Source: Blastococcus aggregatus
GTDB lineage: Bacteria > Actinomycetota > Actinomycetes > Mycobacteriales > Geodermatophilaceae
Assembly: GCF_900221005.1 (NCBI RefSeq)
Contig: NZ_OBQI01000004.1
Coordinates: 124,001 to 188,000, forward strand
Reading direction: 5' to 3'
DNA length: 64,000 nucleotides
The position numbers were made by a program, and so were the translations under genes. The notes beneath the pieces were generated by a model, which ran no database searches, was not told the DNA's origin, and saw only the letters and a list, made by a program, of their open reading frames with translations. Positions 1 through 9,182 of the stretch are shown here, one piece after another (within the stretch, counting starts at the first letter, position 1; each line of letters opens with the position of its first letter).

Positions 1-1
1 C

Positions 2-1549
2 GTCGAGAACGCCCTGGCCCAGAACAAGGTGACGCCGGGGCCGAAGGCCGCGCAGCTCGGCATCGCCGACGCGCTGTTCGAGCCGGCCGACTTCCTGGAG
101 CGCTCGCTCGAGTGGGCCGTGGGCGTGCTCTCCGGCGCCGTCGCCGTCGAGCGGCCGGAGATCGACCGGTCCGGCTGGGACGCCGCGATCGAGCGGGCCC
201 GCGCCGTGGTCGCCGGCCGCACCCGCAACGCCTCCCCGGGCGCCGTGCGGGCGGTCGAGCTGCTGGACCTCGCGCGCAACGGCATCGAGGGCGAGGCGTT
301 CACCGCCGGCACCGCCGCCGAGGACGACGCCCTCACCGAGCTGCTCATGAGCGACCCGCTGCGGGCCTCGCTCTACAGCTTCGACCTGGTGAACAAGCGG
401 GCCAAGCGACCCGCGGGTGCGCCGGACAGGAAGCTGGCGCGGAAGGTCACCAAGGTCGGCGTCGTGGGTGCGGGCCTGATGGCCTCCCAGCTGGCGATGC
501 TCTTCGTCCGCCAGCTCACGGTGCCGGTCGTGCTGACCGACATCGACCAGGCCCGCGTGGACAAGGGCGTGGCCTACGTGCACGGCGAGCTGGACAAGCT
601 GGCCGCCCGCGGCCGGCTGAACCAGGACAAGCTGAACCAGCTCAAGGGCCTGGTCACCGGCTCGCTGTCCAAGGACGTCTTCGCCGACGCGGACCTCGTG
701 ATCGAGGCCGTGTTCGAGGAGATGTCGGTGAAGCAGCAGGTGTTCGCCGAGGTCGAGGCGATCGTCTCGGCCGAGTGCGTGCTGGCGACCAACACCTCCG
801 CGCTGTCGGTCACCGAGATGGCCTCGAAGCTGGCGCACCCGGAGCGGGTCGTCGGGCTGCACTTCTTCAACCCGGTCGCCGTCCTCCCGCTGCTGGAGGT
901 GGTCCGCGCCGAGGAGACCGACGACGCCACGCTGGCCACCGCCTTCGCCGTCGGCAAGCAGCTGAAGAAGTCGTGCGTGCTGGTCGCGGACGCCCCGGCG
1001 TTCGTGGTCAACCGGCTGCTCACCCGCTTCCTCGGCGAGATCACCTCCGCCGTCGAGCAGGGCACCCCGGTGGGCGTGGCCGAGAAGGCGCTGGACCCGC
1101 TGGGCCTGCCGATGACGCCGTTCGAGCTGCTCTCGCTCGTCGGCCCCGCGGTGGCGCTGCACGTGGCCGAGCGCATGCACGAGGCCTTCCCCGACCGGTT
1201 CGCCGTCGGCGAGGGGCTGCGCAAGGTCGTCGAGCTGGGCAAGGCGAGCGTGCTCTCCGCGCCCGGCGTGATCGACCCGGAGCTCGCGGACGCGTTCGCG
1301 GGCGACGAACCCCTCACCGAGGAGCAGGTGCGCGCCCGCGCGCTGGGAGCGCTCGCGCAGGAGATCCGGCTGATGCTGGACGAGGGCGTCGTGCAGGCGG
1401 TGCAGGACATCGACCTGGCGATGATCCTGGGCGCCGGCTGGCCGTTCTGGCTGGGCGGCATCTCCGCCTACCTGGACCGGTCCGGTGTCTCGGAGCAGGT
1501 CACCGGTGCGCGGTTCCTGCCGAAGGGCGTGGCCTCACTGCCCACCTGA
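2..1549 (+). CDS. 3-hydroxyacyl-CoA dehydrogenase part of a FadB/FadJ-type multienzyme (5' end outside window)
   Basis: Fatty-acid beta-oxidation enzyme that oxidises L-3-hydroxyacyl-CoA with NAD+. The frame is open from base 2, so the GTG at 29 is internal and the enoyl-CoA hydratase half lies before the window. What is visible starts in the typical linker (NKVTPGPKA, then FEPADFLE). An NAD-binding Rossmann loop GAGLMA follows near residue 150, then NTSALSVTEMA and the catalytic-His block GLHFFNPV, then the C-terminal dehydrogenase domain. It ends at TGA 1547-1549, followed by two hairpins. The partner thiolase usually lies upstream and is not visible. Family call is firm; trifunctional organisation is inferred from the linker. 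Confidence 0.93.
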   Translation, partial: VENALAQNKVTPGPKAAQLGIADALFEPADFLERSLEWAVGVLSGAVAVERPEIDRSGWDAAIERARAVVAGRTRNASPGAVRAVELLDLARNGIEGEAFTAGTAAEDDALTELLMSDPLRASLYSFDLVNKRAKRPAGAPDRKLARKVTKVGVVGAGLMASQLAMLFVRQLTVPVVLTDIDQARVDKGVAYVHGELDKLAARGRLNQDKLNQLKGLVTGSLSKDVFADADLVIEAVFEEMSVKQQVFAEVEAIVSAECVLATNTSALSVTEMASKLAHPERVVGLHFFNPVAVLPLLEVVRAEETDDATLATAFAVGKQLKKSCVLVADAPAFVVNRLLTRFLGEITSAVEQGTPVGVAEKALDPLGLPMTPFELLSLVGPAVALHVAERMHEAFPDRFAVGEGLRKVVELGKASVLSAPGVIDPELADAFAGDEPLTEEQVRARALGALAQEIRLMLDEGVVQAVQDIDLAMILGAGWPFWLGGISAYLDRSGVSEQVTGARFLPKGVASLPT

Positions 1550-1562
1550 CCTCCGCGGCCAC

Positions 1563-1620
1563 GATCAGGTTCCCTGATCCCCGAGCGTCCTCCCTCACCG
1601 TGCACCGTGAGGGAGGACGC
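1563..1620. terminator. Two successive hairpins between convergent genes
   Basis: The first hairpin pairs GATCAGG (1563-1569) with CCTGATC (1573-1579). The second has a perfect 14-bp stem, 1585-1598 with 1607-1620, and an 8-nt loop. A further copy of GTGAGGGAGGACG follows at 1627-1639. The site lies between a plus-strand and a minus-strand gene, as expected for a bidirectional terminator. There is no T-run, which is usual in actinobacteria. Confidence 0.75.
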
Positions 1621-1660
1621 TCTGCCGTGAGGGAGGACGACGCCGCGTGCGGAACGCCGG

Positions 1661-2521
1661 TCAGGCCGCGGGGACGACCCCGAACCCGGCCAGCCACTCC
1701 TGGACCACCGGGATGTCGACCCGCTGCAGCCCGTCGAGGTAGCGGCAGTTCGACGTGTAGCCGTAGCTGGTCACCGTGACGAGGTAGTCGTCCGGCGAGA
1801 AGGCCGGCCCGCCGGAGTCGCCGAAGCAGCTGCCGCCGCCGCCGCGGGGGTCGTGCTCGTTGCCGTTGACCTGCAGGATCTGCGGCGTGAGCTTCTGACC
1901 CGGCGCCGTCGTGAACTCGCGCTGCAGCGGGTAGCTCTCCGGCGTGGGCTTCCGCGGGCCGCTCTCGGGCTTCCGCACGTGCGTCCCGTAGCCGACGATC
2001 TCGAACAGCGTCTTGTTCAGCGCCGGCTGGGCGAACGTGTCGAGGTGGCCGGCCGGGGCCAGCCGGGCGGGCTCGATGTCCGTGATCGGCGTCGCCAGGC
2101 GCACGATCCCGACGTCGTTCCAGTTCGTCATGTCGGTGAAGTCCGAGTACCCGGGGTGGGACTCGCCGACGCCGTAGGAGTACCCCTCGGGGAGGACGTC
2201 GGTCGGCTGGTAGCCCGCGGTCGGGTTCGCGGCCGTGGGCAGGGGGGACGGCGGCCCGTCGGCGAGGTGGTTGTCGAAGGTGACGACGGTGCCCCCCTCG
2301 ACGCCGTAGGTGCAGTGCGCCGCGGTGAGCAGCACGGTGGGCGAGACGAGGGTGGCCGAGCAGCGGTAGCGCTGGCCGTCGTCGTAGAAGGCGATCAGTC
2401 CGACGTTGTCGTGGACGTTCTCGCTGTCGAAGGTGCCGCCGGTGATGGCGCCGGCCGGAGCGGCGCCGGCCAGGACGACGGCGGCTGCTGCTGCGGCGAC
2501 CGCGGACACGCGCGTGCGCAT
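1661..2521 (-). CDS. Secreted trypsin-like serine protease
   Basis: 286-aa S1-family protease. Residues 1-25 form a signal peptide (MRTR, then an Ala/Val-rich core, ending near GAAPAGA). The mature protein begins ITGGTF, resembling the IVGG-type N-terminus. The catalytic triad is readable: His in LLTAAHC, an Asp in WNDVGIVRL, and Ser in CFGDSGGPA. Cysteines flank the His and Ser loops and could form disulfides. ATG at 2521 is preceded by GAGAGGAA. It stands alone, convergent with the upstream dehydrogenase. Substrate unknown. Confidence 0.93.
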   Translation of the reverse strand: MRTRVSAVAAAAAAVVLAGAAPAGAITGGTFDSENVHDNVGLIAFYDDGQRYRCSATLVSPTVLLTAAHCTYGVEGGTVVTFDNHLADGPPSPLPTAANPTAGYQPTDVLPEGYSYGVGESHPGYSDFTDMTNWNDVGIVRLATPITDIEPARLAPAGHLDTFAQPALNKTLFEIVGYGTHVRKPESGPRKPTPESYPLQREFTTAPGQKLTPQILQVNGNEHDPRGGGGSCFGDSGGPAFSPDDYLVTVTSYGYTSNCRYLDGLQRVDIPVVQEWLAGFGVVPAA

Positions 2522-2617
2522 TCAGGATTCCTCTCGCAGGACGAGTACGAATCCGAAACGTAATCGGCTGGTGACTCAGCGGCGAGTCGTCGTGTCCACT
2601 GCGTGAGAACCCGCGGC

Positions 2618-2902
2618 TCAGCGGAACTTGTGGGTGAGGCTGTCCATCGTGCGGTGCACCGAGGCGACCTTGATGTGCGAGAGCCCGCCGGTCGCGCCCG
2701 CGGCGATCATCGCCTCGTGCGCGGCGCGCAGGGTCGCCCAGACCGCGTCGGCCTCGCCCTCGAGGGTGGTGCCGAGCGCGCCGACCTCGTAGCGCAGGCC
2801 GGACGCCTGGATGACCGCGATCGCGGCCTCGACGTGGGCGTGCGGGTCCTCGGGAGTTCCCGGCGGCGAGGGCGCGACCTGGATCTCCGCGATGACCGTC
2901 AC
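2618..2902 (-). CDS. Thiamine-binding protein (MTH1187/YqgV, DUF77 family)
   Basis: 94-aa protein of the small ferredoxin-like Thiamine_BP family. It starts VIAEIQVAP, has [11 protein letters not shown], then GTTLEGE, and ends with a [14 protein letters not shown] tail. The GTG start (2900-2902) overlaps the dxs stop as GTGA (2899-2902), so it is probably translationally coupled to dxs. Family members bind thiamine without catalysing a reaction. DXS uses thiamine diphosphate, so the pairing suggests a role in cofactor supply or sensing, which is inference. A longer frame runs through dxs and was rejected as read-through. Confidence 0.85.
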   Translation of the reverse strand: MTVIAEIQVAPSPPGTPEDPHAHVEAAIAVIQASGLRYEVGALGTTLEGEADAVWATLRAAHEAMIAAGATGGLSHIKVASVHRTMDSLTHKFR

Positions 2903-4815
2903 TGCTGGGCGCCGTCCACGCGCTCGGCGACCTGCTCCTCGCGCCGCTCGCCGAGGGTCGCGCTCCACTCGGTGATCCGGCGGGCGACGTCCTGCTCGGT
3001 GAGGCCGACGTCGGCCAGCACCTGGCCGCGGCTGCCGTGGTCGAAGAACTGCTGCGGCAGACCGAGCGCGCGCACGGGCACGTCGATCTCGCGGTCCTGG
3101 AGCGCCTGGGTCAGCGTCGTGCCCACGCCCCCGGCGCGGCCGCCGTCCTCGACGGTGACCACGAGCCGGTGGCCGGACGCCAGCGACACCAGCTCGTCGG
3201 AGACCGGCAGCACCCAGCGCGGGTCGACGACCGTGACGTCGATGCCGTGGTCGGCGGCGCGCTCGGCGGCGGCCAGGCACATCGGGACCATCGAGCCGAC
3301 GGCGACGAGCAGGACGTCGCCCTCGCCCCGGCGCAGCACGTCGACCGGGCCACGGCGCTCCAGCGCGGGCAGGTCCGGCGGCAGGACGCCCTTCGGGAAG
3401 CGGACGACCGACGGTCCGTCGGAGATCGCGACCGCCTCCCGCAGCGCCTCGCGCAGCGTCGCCTCGTCCCGCGGCGCGGCCAGGTGCACGCCGGGGACGA
3501 CGGAGAGGATCGACATGTCCCACATGCCGTTGTGCGAGGCGCCGTCGTCACCGGTCACGCCGGCGCGGTCGAGCACCACGGTCACCGGCTGGCGGTGCAG
3601 GGCGACGTCCATGAGCAGCTGGTCGAACGCCCGGTTGAGGAACGTCGAGTAGACGGCGACGACGGGGTGCATCCCGGCCATCGCCAGGCCGGCCGCCGAG
3701 GTCAGCGCGTGCTGTTCGGCGATGCCGACGTCGAAGGTGCGCTCGGGGAACCGCTCGGCGAAGGCGGCCAGCCCGGTCGGGTGCAGCATCGCCGCGGTGA
3801 TGGCCACGACGTCGGGCCGCTCGGCACCGACCCGGACGAGCTCGTCGGAGAACGCGTCGGTCCAGGCCAGGCCGGTCTTGCGCACGCTGGCCCCGCTGTC
3901 GGGGTCGAAGATCCCGGTCGCGTGCCAGGCGTCGATCTGGTCGGTCTCGGCCGGCGCGTACCCGAAGCCCTTGGTGGTGACGGCGTGCACGATGACCGGC
4001 CCGCCGAACGAGCGGGCCCGCCGCAGCGCGGACTCCATGACCTCGATGTCGTGCCCGTCGACGGGACCGACGTACTTCATGCCGAGGTCCTCGAACATGC
4101 CCTGCGGGGACAGGACGTCCTTGAGGCCCTTCTTGATGGCGTGCAGCGCGTCGTAGAGCGCCGAGCCGACGACCGGCGCGCGGTGCAGCGCCTGGCGCAC
4201 CTGCAGCAGGGCGTTCTCGTAGCCGGGGCGCAGCCGCAGGGTGGCCAGCGCATCGGCGACGCCACCGATGGTCGGCGAGTAGGAGCGGCCGTTGTCGTTG
4301 ACCACGATGACGACGGGCCGGTCCTGCGCGGCGGCGATGTTGTTCAGCGCCTCCCAGGCCATGCCGCCGGTCAGCGCGCCGTCCCCGATGACGGCGACGA
4401 CGGGACGCGAGTCACCGCGGATGGCGAAGGCCTTGGCCAGCCCGTCGGCGTAGGAGAGCGACGTCGAGGCGTGGCTGTTCTCGACCCAGTCGTGCTCGCT
4501 CTCGGCGCGGCTGGGGTAGCCGGACAGGCCGCCGCGCTGGCGCAGCCGCTCGAAGTCCTCGGTCCGGCCGGTGAGCATCTTGTGCACGTAGGACTGGTGG
4601 CCGGTGTCGAAGACGATCGGCTCGCGCGGGCTGTCGAACACCCGGTGCAGGGCGATGGTCAGCTCGACGCAGCCGAGGTTGGGGCCGAGGTGCCCGCCGG
4701 TCTTCGCCACGCTGGTGACCAGCGCGTCGCGGATCTCCGCGGCGAGGACGGGGAGCTGCTCGGGGGCCAGCGCGCGGAGTTCCTCCGGGCCGGAGAGCGA
4801 TCGCAGGAGCGACAC
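2899..4815 (-). CDS. dxs: 1-deoxy-D-xylulose-5-phosphate synthase
   Basis: 638-aa ThDP enzyme making DXP from pyruvate and glyceraldehyde-3-phosphate, the first step of the MEP isoprenoid pathway. Visible motifs: GGHLGPNLG near the N-terminus, [10 protein letters not shown], the ThDP/Mg site [16 protein letters not shown], the transketolase domain with [10 protein letters not shown] (catalytic Glu), and [10 protein letters not shown]. Length is normal for the family. The start is GTG at 4813-4815 (VSLLRSLSG), preceded by GAGAGGAAG; an upstream in-frame ATG at 4935 adds 40 residues unlike the family and was not used. Its stop overlaps the thiamine-binding gene start. Confidence 0.97.
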   Translation of the reverse strand: MSLLRSLSGPEELRALAPEQLPVLAAEIRDALVTSVAKTGGHLGPNLGCVELTIALHRVFDSPREPIVFDTGHQSYVHKMLTGRTEDFERLRQRGGLSGYPSRAESEHDWVENSHASTSLSYADGLAKAFAIRGDSRPVVAVIGDGALTGGMAWEALNNIAAAQDRPVVIVVNDNGRSYSPTIGGVADALATLRLRPGYENALLQVRQALHRAPVVGSALYDALHAIKKGLKDVLSPQGMFEDLGMKYVGPVDGHDIEVMESALRRARSFGGPVIVHAVTTKGFGYAPAETDQIDAWHATGIFDPDSGASVRKTGLAWTDAFSDELVRVGAERPDVVAITAAMLHPTGLAAFAERFPERTFDVGIAEQHALTSAAGLAMAGMHPVVAVYSTFLNRAFDQLLMDVALHRQPVTVVLDRAGVTGDDGASHNGMWDMSILSVVPGVHLAAPRDEATLREALREAVAISDGPSVVRFPKGVLPPDLPALERRGPVDVLRRGEGDVLLVAVGSMVPMCLAAAERAADHGIDVTVVDPRWVLPVSDELVSLASGHRLVVTVEDGGRAGGVGTTLTQALQDREIDVPVRALGLPQQFFDHGSRGQVLADVGLTEQDVARRITEWSATLGERREEQVAERVDGAQQ

Positions 4816-4944
4816 GGTGCGGTGTCTTCCTCTCCGTCGGCGGCAGGTGCGCGGCAGTGCGTCCGCGCCGCCCGTCAACTGTACGTGCGGATGTGGATCT
4901 CTTCCGGTCGAGAGCCCGCCCTGGACGCAGCTCACAGCGACGTC

Positions 4945-5331
4945 CTACAGCCGCGGCACCCAGCGCTCCCCCCGCAGCGCCCCGGCCACCACCTCCACGC
5001 CCCGCGCCGCGGCGGCCAGCCGGGCGCCCTCGCGCTCGTAGGCGCGCATCGCCGCCTCGATCGCCTCGGCGGGCAGCTGGTCGGCGAGCTCGACCCGGAC
5101 GGTCCGCCAGCCGGCGCGGGCCGCCTCCAGCCCGGCGGCGACGTGGTCGGCGGCGAACCGGGCGAGCAGCACCGGATACCGGCGCAGCACCTCGTGCGCC
5201 CGGTAGTCCGGTGGGACGAGGTCGAACAGCCAGACGACGGCCGTGCGCTCCCAGTCGGGGGCGCCCTGGGGCCGCACCTCCTCCGGCCAGCCCGGCGGCA
5301 CCGTCGCGTCCACCACTCCAGTGTGCCGCAT
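4945..5331 (-). CDS. Conserved hypothetical protein
   Basis: 128 aa, soluble and Arg/Ala-rich, with no signal peptide or TM segment. It contains PPGWPEEVRPQGAPDWERTA, VVWLFDLVPPDYR and a helical middle (VLLARFAADHVAAGLEAAR). I do not recognise a family. Coding bias and an uninterrupted frame on the same strand as dxs support a real gene. The ATG at 5331 is possible, but an internal GTG (VVDATVPPG) would also suit. Confidence 0.65.
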   Translation of the reverse strand: MRHTGVVDATVPPGWPEEVRPQGAPDWERTAVVWLFDLVPPDYRAHEVLRRYPVLLARFAADHVAAGLEAARAGWRTVRVELADQLPAEAIEAAMRAYEREGARLAAAARGVEVVAGALRGERWVPRL

Positions 5332-5373
5332 CGATCGAACACGCGTTCGACCGACGCGGCGCGGACTACGGAG

Positions 5374-5604
5374 CTATGAGTCCTTCTGACGCTTCAGCCA
5401 GAACTGCTCGAAGCCCCAGGTTCCGGCGCCGCTGGAGTGGTAGCTGACCAGCTCCCACCCCTCGCCGCCGAGCTGGTTGAGCACGGTGCTGGTGTCGCCC
5501 TGCTGGCGTTCCGACGCACCGCCGGGGAGCTTGACGCTCACCCCGGCCCGCTCCGACTCCGCATCGTTGGCTGTGATGACCGAGGCGTATTCCCACGTGG
5601 GCAC
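5374..5604 (-). CDS. DUF4177-like small protein
   Basis: 76-aa protein with the pattern WEYASV, LNQLGGEGWELVSY, FWLKR, seen in small DUF4177 proteins of unknown function. The GTG start at 5602-5604 is preceded by TACGGT on the minus strand (plus 5611-5616) with a 6-nt gap, which fits leaderless transcription. It lies between a methyltransferase gene and the hypothetical gene above, all on the minus strand. Confidence 0.72.
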   Translation of the reverse strand: MPTWEYASVITANDAESERAGVSVKLPGGASERQQGDTSTVLNQLGGEGWELVSYHSSGAGTWGFEQFWLKRQKDS

Positions 5605-5687
5605 ACCTCAACCGTAGCCAACCGCCCCTCCGGGGGTCATTCCGGGCGCGGCACAGCGCCGCGCCGGCGCCCGCCCCGGCCGGGGAG

Positions 5688-6983
5688 TCAGCGCGGGACG
5701 AGCAGCGCCACGCACTCCACGTGCGCCGTCATCGGGAAGGCGTCGAAGCCACGGATCCCCGCGAGCCGGTAGCCGGCCTCGCCGAAGGCGGCGACGTCCC
5801 GGGCCAGGGCTGCCGGGTCGCAGGCCACGTAGACGACGGCCCGGGCCCCGGTGCCGGCGAGGAGCCGGCTCACGGCCGGGCCCGCACCGGCGCGCGGCGG
5901 GTCCAGGACGACGACGTCCGGCGGGGTGCCCAGCTCCTCGAGCAGCTCGCGCAGCCCCTCGGCGTCGACCTCCCCCTGCCACACCTCGGCGTGCGGCAGG
6001 TCCGCGAGGTTGGCGTCCGCGGCAGCGCAGGCGCCCGGGTCGGACTCCACGCAGACCACCCGGCCGGTCTCCCCCACCACCGGCGCCAGCGCTCCGCCGA
6101 ACAGCCCGGCGCCCGCGTACAGGTCCAGCACCGTCTCCCCCGGCCGGACGGCGGCGAACTCCGCCACCGCCCCGACGAGGGCGTCGGCGGCGGCGGGGTG
6201 CACCTGCCAGAAGCCGGTGCCCTCCACCTCCCAGTCCCGTCCGCCGGCGCGCCGCTCGGCCCGCGTCGCCGGCTCCTCCGGCAGGTCGCCACCGGGCCGG
6301 ACCACGCGGCTCGACGTCGCCCGCCCGGCGCGGTCCAGCCGGCTGGTGGTCACCGCGCCGGTGGAGTCGATGGAGACGTCGACCGCGCCGGCGCCCGGCC
6401 ACGACCGGCCCAGCACGGCCTGCGCAGCCGGCTCCACCGTGATCGGGCAGTCGTCGAGGACGACGACGTCGTGCGAGCGGTGCCGGCGCAGCCCGGGCGC
6501 ACCGGTGCGGTCGACGGCGAACCGGGCCCGCGAGCGCCAGCGCAGCGGCCCGCCCGGGAGCTCCTCCACGACCACCTCGACGTGGTCGAGCCGGGCCAGC
6601 CGGGCCAGCTGCTCGCGGACCACCGCGGCCTTGAGCCGGCGCTGCTCGGCCGGGTCGACGTGCTGCCAGTCGCAGCCGCCGCACAGCCCCGGCCCGCTGT
6701 ACGGGCAGGGCCGATCGACCCGGGACGGCGACGCCTCGAGCACCTCGATCGCGTCCGCGCGGCAGAAGCCGGGGTGCCGGTCTTCGGTCACCCGCACCAC
6801 GACCCGCTCGCCGGGCAGGCCGTGCCGGACGAAGACGACCCGGCCCTCGTGCCGGGCCACGCAGTGCCCGCCGTGCGCGACGGGCCCCACGGTCACCTCG
6901 AACTCGGTGCCGGTCCACCCACCGCCGCGGTCGGGCCGCGGGCCGGCCGCGCGGGCCGGACGGCGGCCGCGGCGGTCAGCCAT
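5688..6983 (-). CDS. TRAM-domain class I SAM-dependent RNA methyltransferase (TrmA/RlmD-like)
   Basis: 431-aa RNA uridine-C5 methyltransferase family member. An N-terminal TRAM domain is recognisable from EFEVTVGPVAHGGH. A cysteine cluster CPYSGPGLCGGCDWQH resembles the 4Fe-4S motif of RlmD-like enzymes. The catalytic domain has the SAM motif LDLYAGAGLFG, the DPPRAGAG loop and the nucleophilic Cys in VVYVACDPAALARD. ATG at 6981-6983 overlaps the permease stop by 8 bp, so the two are co-transcribed. The M. tuberculosis equivalent is Rv2689c (from memory). Whether it acts on tRNA or rRNA cannot be told from sequence. Confidence 0.92.
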   Translation of the reverse strand: MADRRGRRPARAAGPRPDRGGGWTGTEFEVTVGPVAHGGHCVARHEGRVVFVRHGLPGERVVVRVTEDRHPGFCRADAIEVLEASPSRVDRPCPYSGPGLCGGCDWQHVDPAEQRRLKAAVVREQLARLARLDHVEVVVEELPGGPLRWRSRARFAVDRTGAPGLRRHRSHDVVVLDDCPITVEPAAQAVLGRSWPGAGAVDVSIDSTGAVTTSRLDRAGRATSSRVVRPGGDLPEEPATRAERRAGGRDWEVEGTGFWQVHPAAADALVGAVAEFAAVRPGETVLDLYAGAGLFGGALAPVVGETGRVVCVESDPGACAAADANLADLPHAEVWQGEVDAEGLRELLEELGTPPDVVVLDPPRAGAGPAVSRLLAGTGARAVVYVACDPAALARDVAAFGEAGYRLAGIRGFDAFPMTAHVECVALLVPR

Positions 6984-9012
6984 AGGGCGTGCCGTCGATG
7001 GTGTCGTCGGCGAGCCCGCGCCGGAGATCGCCCGGCGCGGGGCCTCCGCGCTCACCGCCGTCCAGGCCGATCGAGCTCTCCAGCTGCCAGGGCACGGTGG
7101 TGATCATGACGCCGGGCTGGAACTGCAGCCGGGCACGCAGCCGCAGCGCGCTCTGGTTGTGCAGCAGGTTCTCCCACCAGTGCCCGACGACGTACTGCGG
7201 GACGAAGACCACGACCAGCTCGCGCGGGCTGTTGCGGCGGATGCTCTTCACGAAGTCGATGACCGGTCGGGTGATCTCCCGGTAGGGCGACTCGAGCACG
7301 GTGAGCGGTACGGGGATGTCGAAGCGTTCCCAGGCGGCCTGCAGCGCGCGGGTCTCGGCGTCGTCGACGTTGACGGTGAGCGCGGTCAGCTCGTCGGGCC
7401 GGGTGGCCCGGGCGAACGCGAGCGCGCGGAGGGTCGGCTTGTGCACCTTGGACACCAGCACGACGGCGTGCACCTTGCTGGGCAGCGTGCGGGCGTCGCT
7501 GTCGGGGACCAGCTGTGCGGAGACGTGCGAGTAGTGCTTGTTGATCGCCCGCATGAGACCGAACAGGATCGGCATCGCCACGATGACCAGCCACGCGCCG
7601 TGGGTGAACTTGGTGATCACGATGATCACGAGGACGACGGTCGTGAGCGTGCCGCCCAGGGTGTTGATGATCTGCGAGCGGCGCATCCGGCGGCGTTCGA
7701 CCGGGTCCTGGGTGGCCCGCATCTCCCGGTTCCAGTGCCGCACCATCCCCCACTGGCCGATGCTGAAGCTGGTGAAGACGCCGATGATGTAGAGCTGGAT
7801 CAGCCGGGTCACGTCGGCGTCGAACGCGACGATCAGCAGGATCGCGAACCCGGCGAGCAGCAGGATGCCGTTGCTGAACACCAGCTTGTCGCCGCGGGTG
7901 TGCAGCTGCCGGGGCATGAAGCTGTCCTGCGCGAGCACCGAGCCCAGCAGCGGGAACCCGTTGAACGCGGTGTTCGCCGCCAGCACCAGGACCAGTGCGG
8001 TCGCGGCCTGGATGTAGAAGAAGCCGACCGAGGTGTCCCCGCCGAACGTGGCAGCCGCGAGCTGCGCGATGACGGTGCGCTGCGGCTCGGTCTCGCAGTC
8101 GGCGAAGCCCTGCAGGTCGCAGGGGTGCTCGACGTACTTGACGTCGCTGAGCAGCGCCAGCGCCGTGACGCCGGCGAACATCGTGGCCGCGATGCCGCCC
8201 ATCAGCACCAGCGTGGCGGCGGCGTTCCTGCTCTTCGGGGGCCGGAAGGCCGGGACCCCGTTGGCGATCGCCTCGACCCCGGTGAGCGCGGTGCAGCCGG
8301 ACGCGAAGGCCCGCAGCGCGAAGAACAGCAGCGCCAGGCCGCCCAGCTGTTCGTACGCGGGCTCGGGAGTGACGGTGTACTGCGCCGTCTCGGCGACCAG
8401 CCCGCCGTCGGTGAAGAACCAGCGGATCAGGCCGGTCACGATCAGGACGCCGATGCCGGTGATGAACAGGTAGGTCGGTGCGGCGAAGGCCTTGCCCGAC
8501 TCGCGCACGCCGCGCAGGTTGGCGGCGGCGAGCAGGGACACGAGGACGACGGCGATCAGCACGCGGTGCTGGTTCAGCCCGGGGAACGCCGAGATGATGT
8601 TGTCGGTGCCGGCCGACACCGAGACGGCCACGGTGAGGACGTAGTCCGTGAGCAGCGCGCTGGCGACGACGAGCCCGGCGAACTGCCCGTGGTTCTTCAT
8701 CGCGACCTCGTAGTCACCTCCGCCCGAGGGGTAGGCGTGCACGACCTGGCGGTAGCTGAGCACCACCGTGATCAGCAGCAGCACGACGCCCGCCGCCAGC
8801 CACGGCGCCAGGTAGAGGAACGCCGTCCCGGCCAGCGTCAGGACGATGAGGATCTCCTGCGTGGCGTAGGCCACGGAGGAGAGCGGGTCGCTGGCGAAGA
8901 TCGGCAGCGCGTACCGCTTGGGCAGCAGGGACTCGCCGAGGCGGTCGCTGCGCACGGCACGCCCCAGGACGAGGCGTTTCGGGAGTTGCCCGAGGTCGGA
9001 CAGCGTGGGCAC
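6976..9012 (-). CDS. APC-superfamily permease, KimA-like potassium transporter candidate
   Basis: 678 aa: about 12 TM segments in the first ~470 residues (for example LPIFASDPLSSVAYATQE and AYPSGGGDYEVA), then a ~200-residue cytoplasmic tail with a Usp-like fold (KVHAVVLVSKVHKP, then REITRPVIDFVKSIRR). This layout is that of B. subtilis KimA/YdaO rather than of simple amino-acid permeases. Divergent ceoB-ceoC potassium-uptake regulators start 171 bp away, which supports K+ transport. Often annotated only as amino-acid permease (Rv2690c-like). Substrate is inference. Confidence 0.88.
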   Translation of the reverse strand: MPTLSDLGQLPKRLVLGRAVRSDRLGESLLPKRYALPIFASDPLSSVAYATQEILIVLTLAGTAFLYLAPWLAAGVVLLLITVVLSYRQVVHAYPSGGGDYEVAMKNHGQFAGLVVASALLTDYVLTVAVSVSAGTDNIISAFPGLNQHRVLIAVVLVSLLAAANLRGVRESGKAFAAPTYLFITGIGVLIVTGLIRWFFTDGGLVAETAQYTVTPEPAYEQLGGLALLFFALRAFASGCTALTGVEAIANGVPAFRPPKSRNAAATLVLMGGIAATMFAGVTALALLSDVKYVEHPCDLQGFADCETEPQRTVIAQLAAATFGGDTSVGFFYIQAATALVLVLAANTAFNGFPLLGSVLAQDSFMPRQLHTRGDKLVFSNGILLLAGFAILLIVAFDADVTRLIQLYIIGVFTSFSIGQWGMVRHWNREMRATQDPVERRRMRRSQIINTLGGTLTTVVLVIIVITKFTHGAWLVIVAMPILFGLMRAINKHYSHVSAQLVPDSDARTLPSKVHAVVLVSKVHKPTLRALAFARATRPDELTALTVNVDDAETRALQAAWERFDIPVPLTVLESPYREITRPVIDFVKSIRRNSPRELVVVFVPQYVVGHWWENLLHNQSALRLRARLQFQPGVMITTVPWQLESSIGLDGGERGGPAPGDLRRGLADDTIDGTPYG

Positions 9013-9182
9013 GGCGGCGATGGTACGGACGCCGGGGCACCGTCCGGGGCCGACGTGCTGTACCGCGCCTCACACGGGTGAGGAGGCCCGGTCGTGCCCG
9101 GACCGGCGCCGGTCACGGGTGTAGCTTCGCGCCCGGTGCGCGGGCGGACGGCCGCCGGCGCGATGTCCCGTGGGAGCTGCAC

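Noticed and set aside
4816..4944. Thiamine-pyrophosphate riboswitch before dxs
   Set aside because: The gap before the GTG is short and lacks the conserved CUGAGA-type core on the minus strand.
5851..9081. Plus-strand open frame of 1,076 codons
   Set aside because: Antisense to the RNA methyltransferase and permease genes; Arg/Ser/Thr-rich composition is typical of a high-GC shadow.
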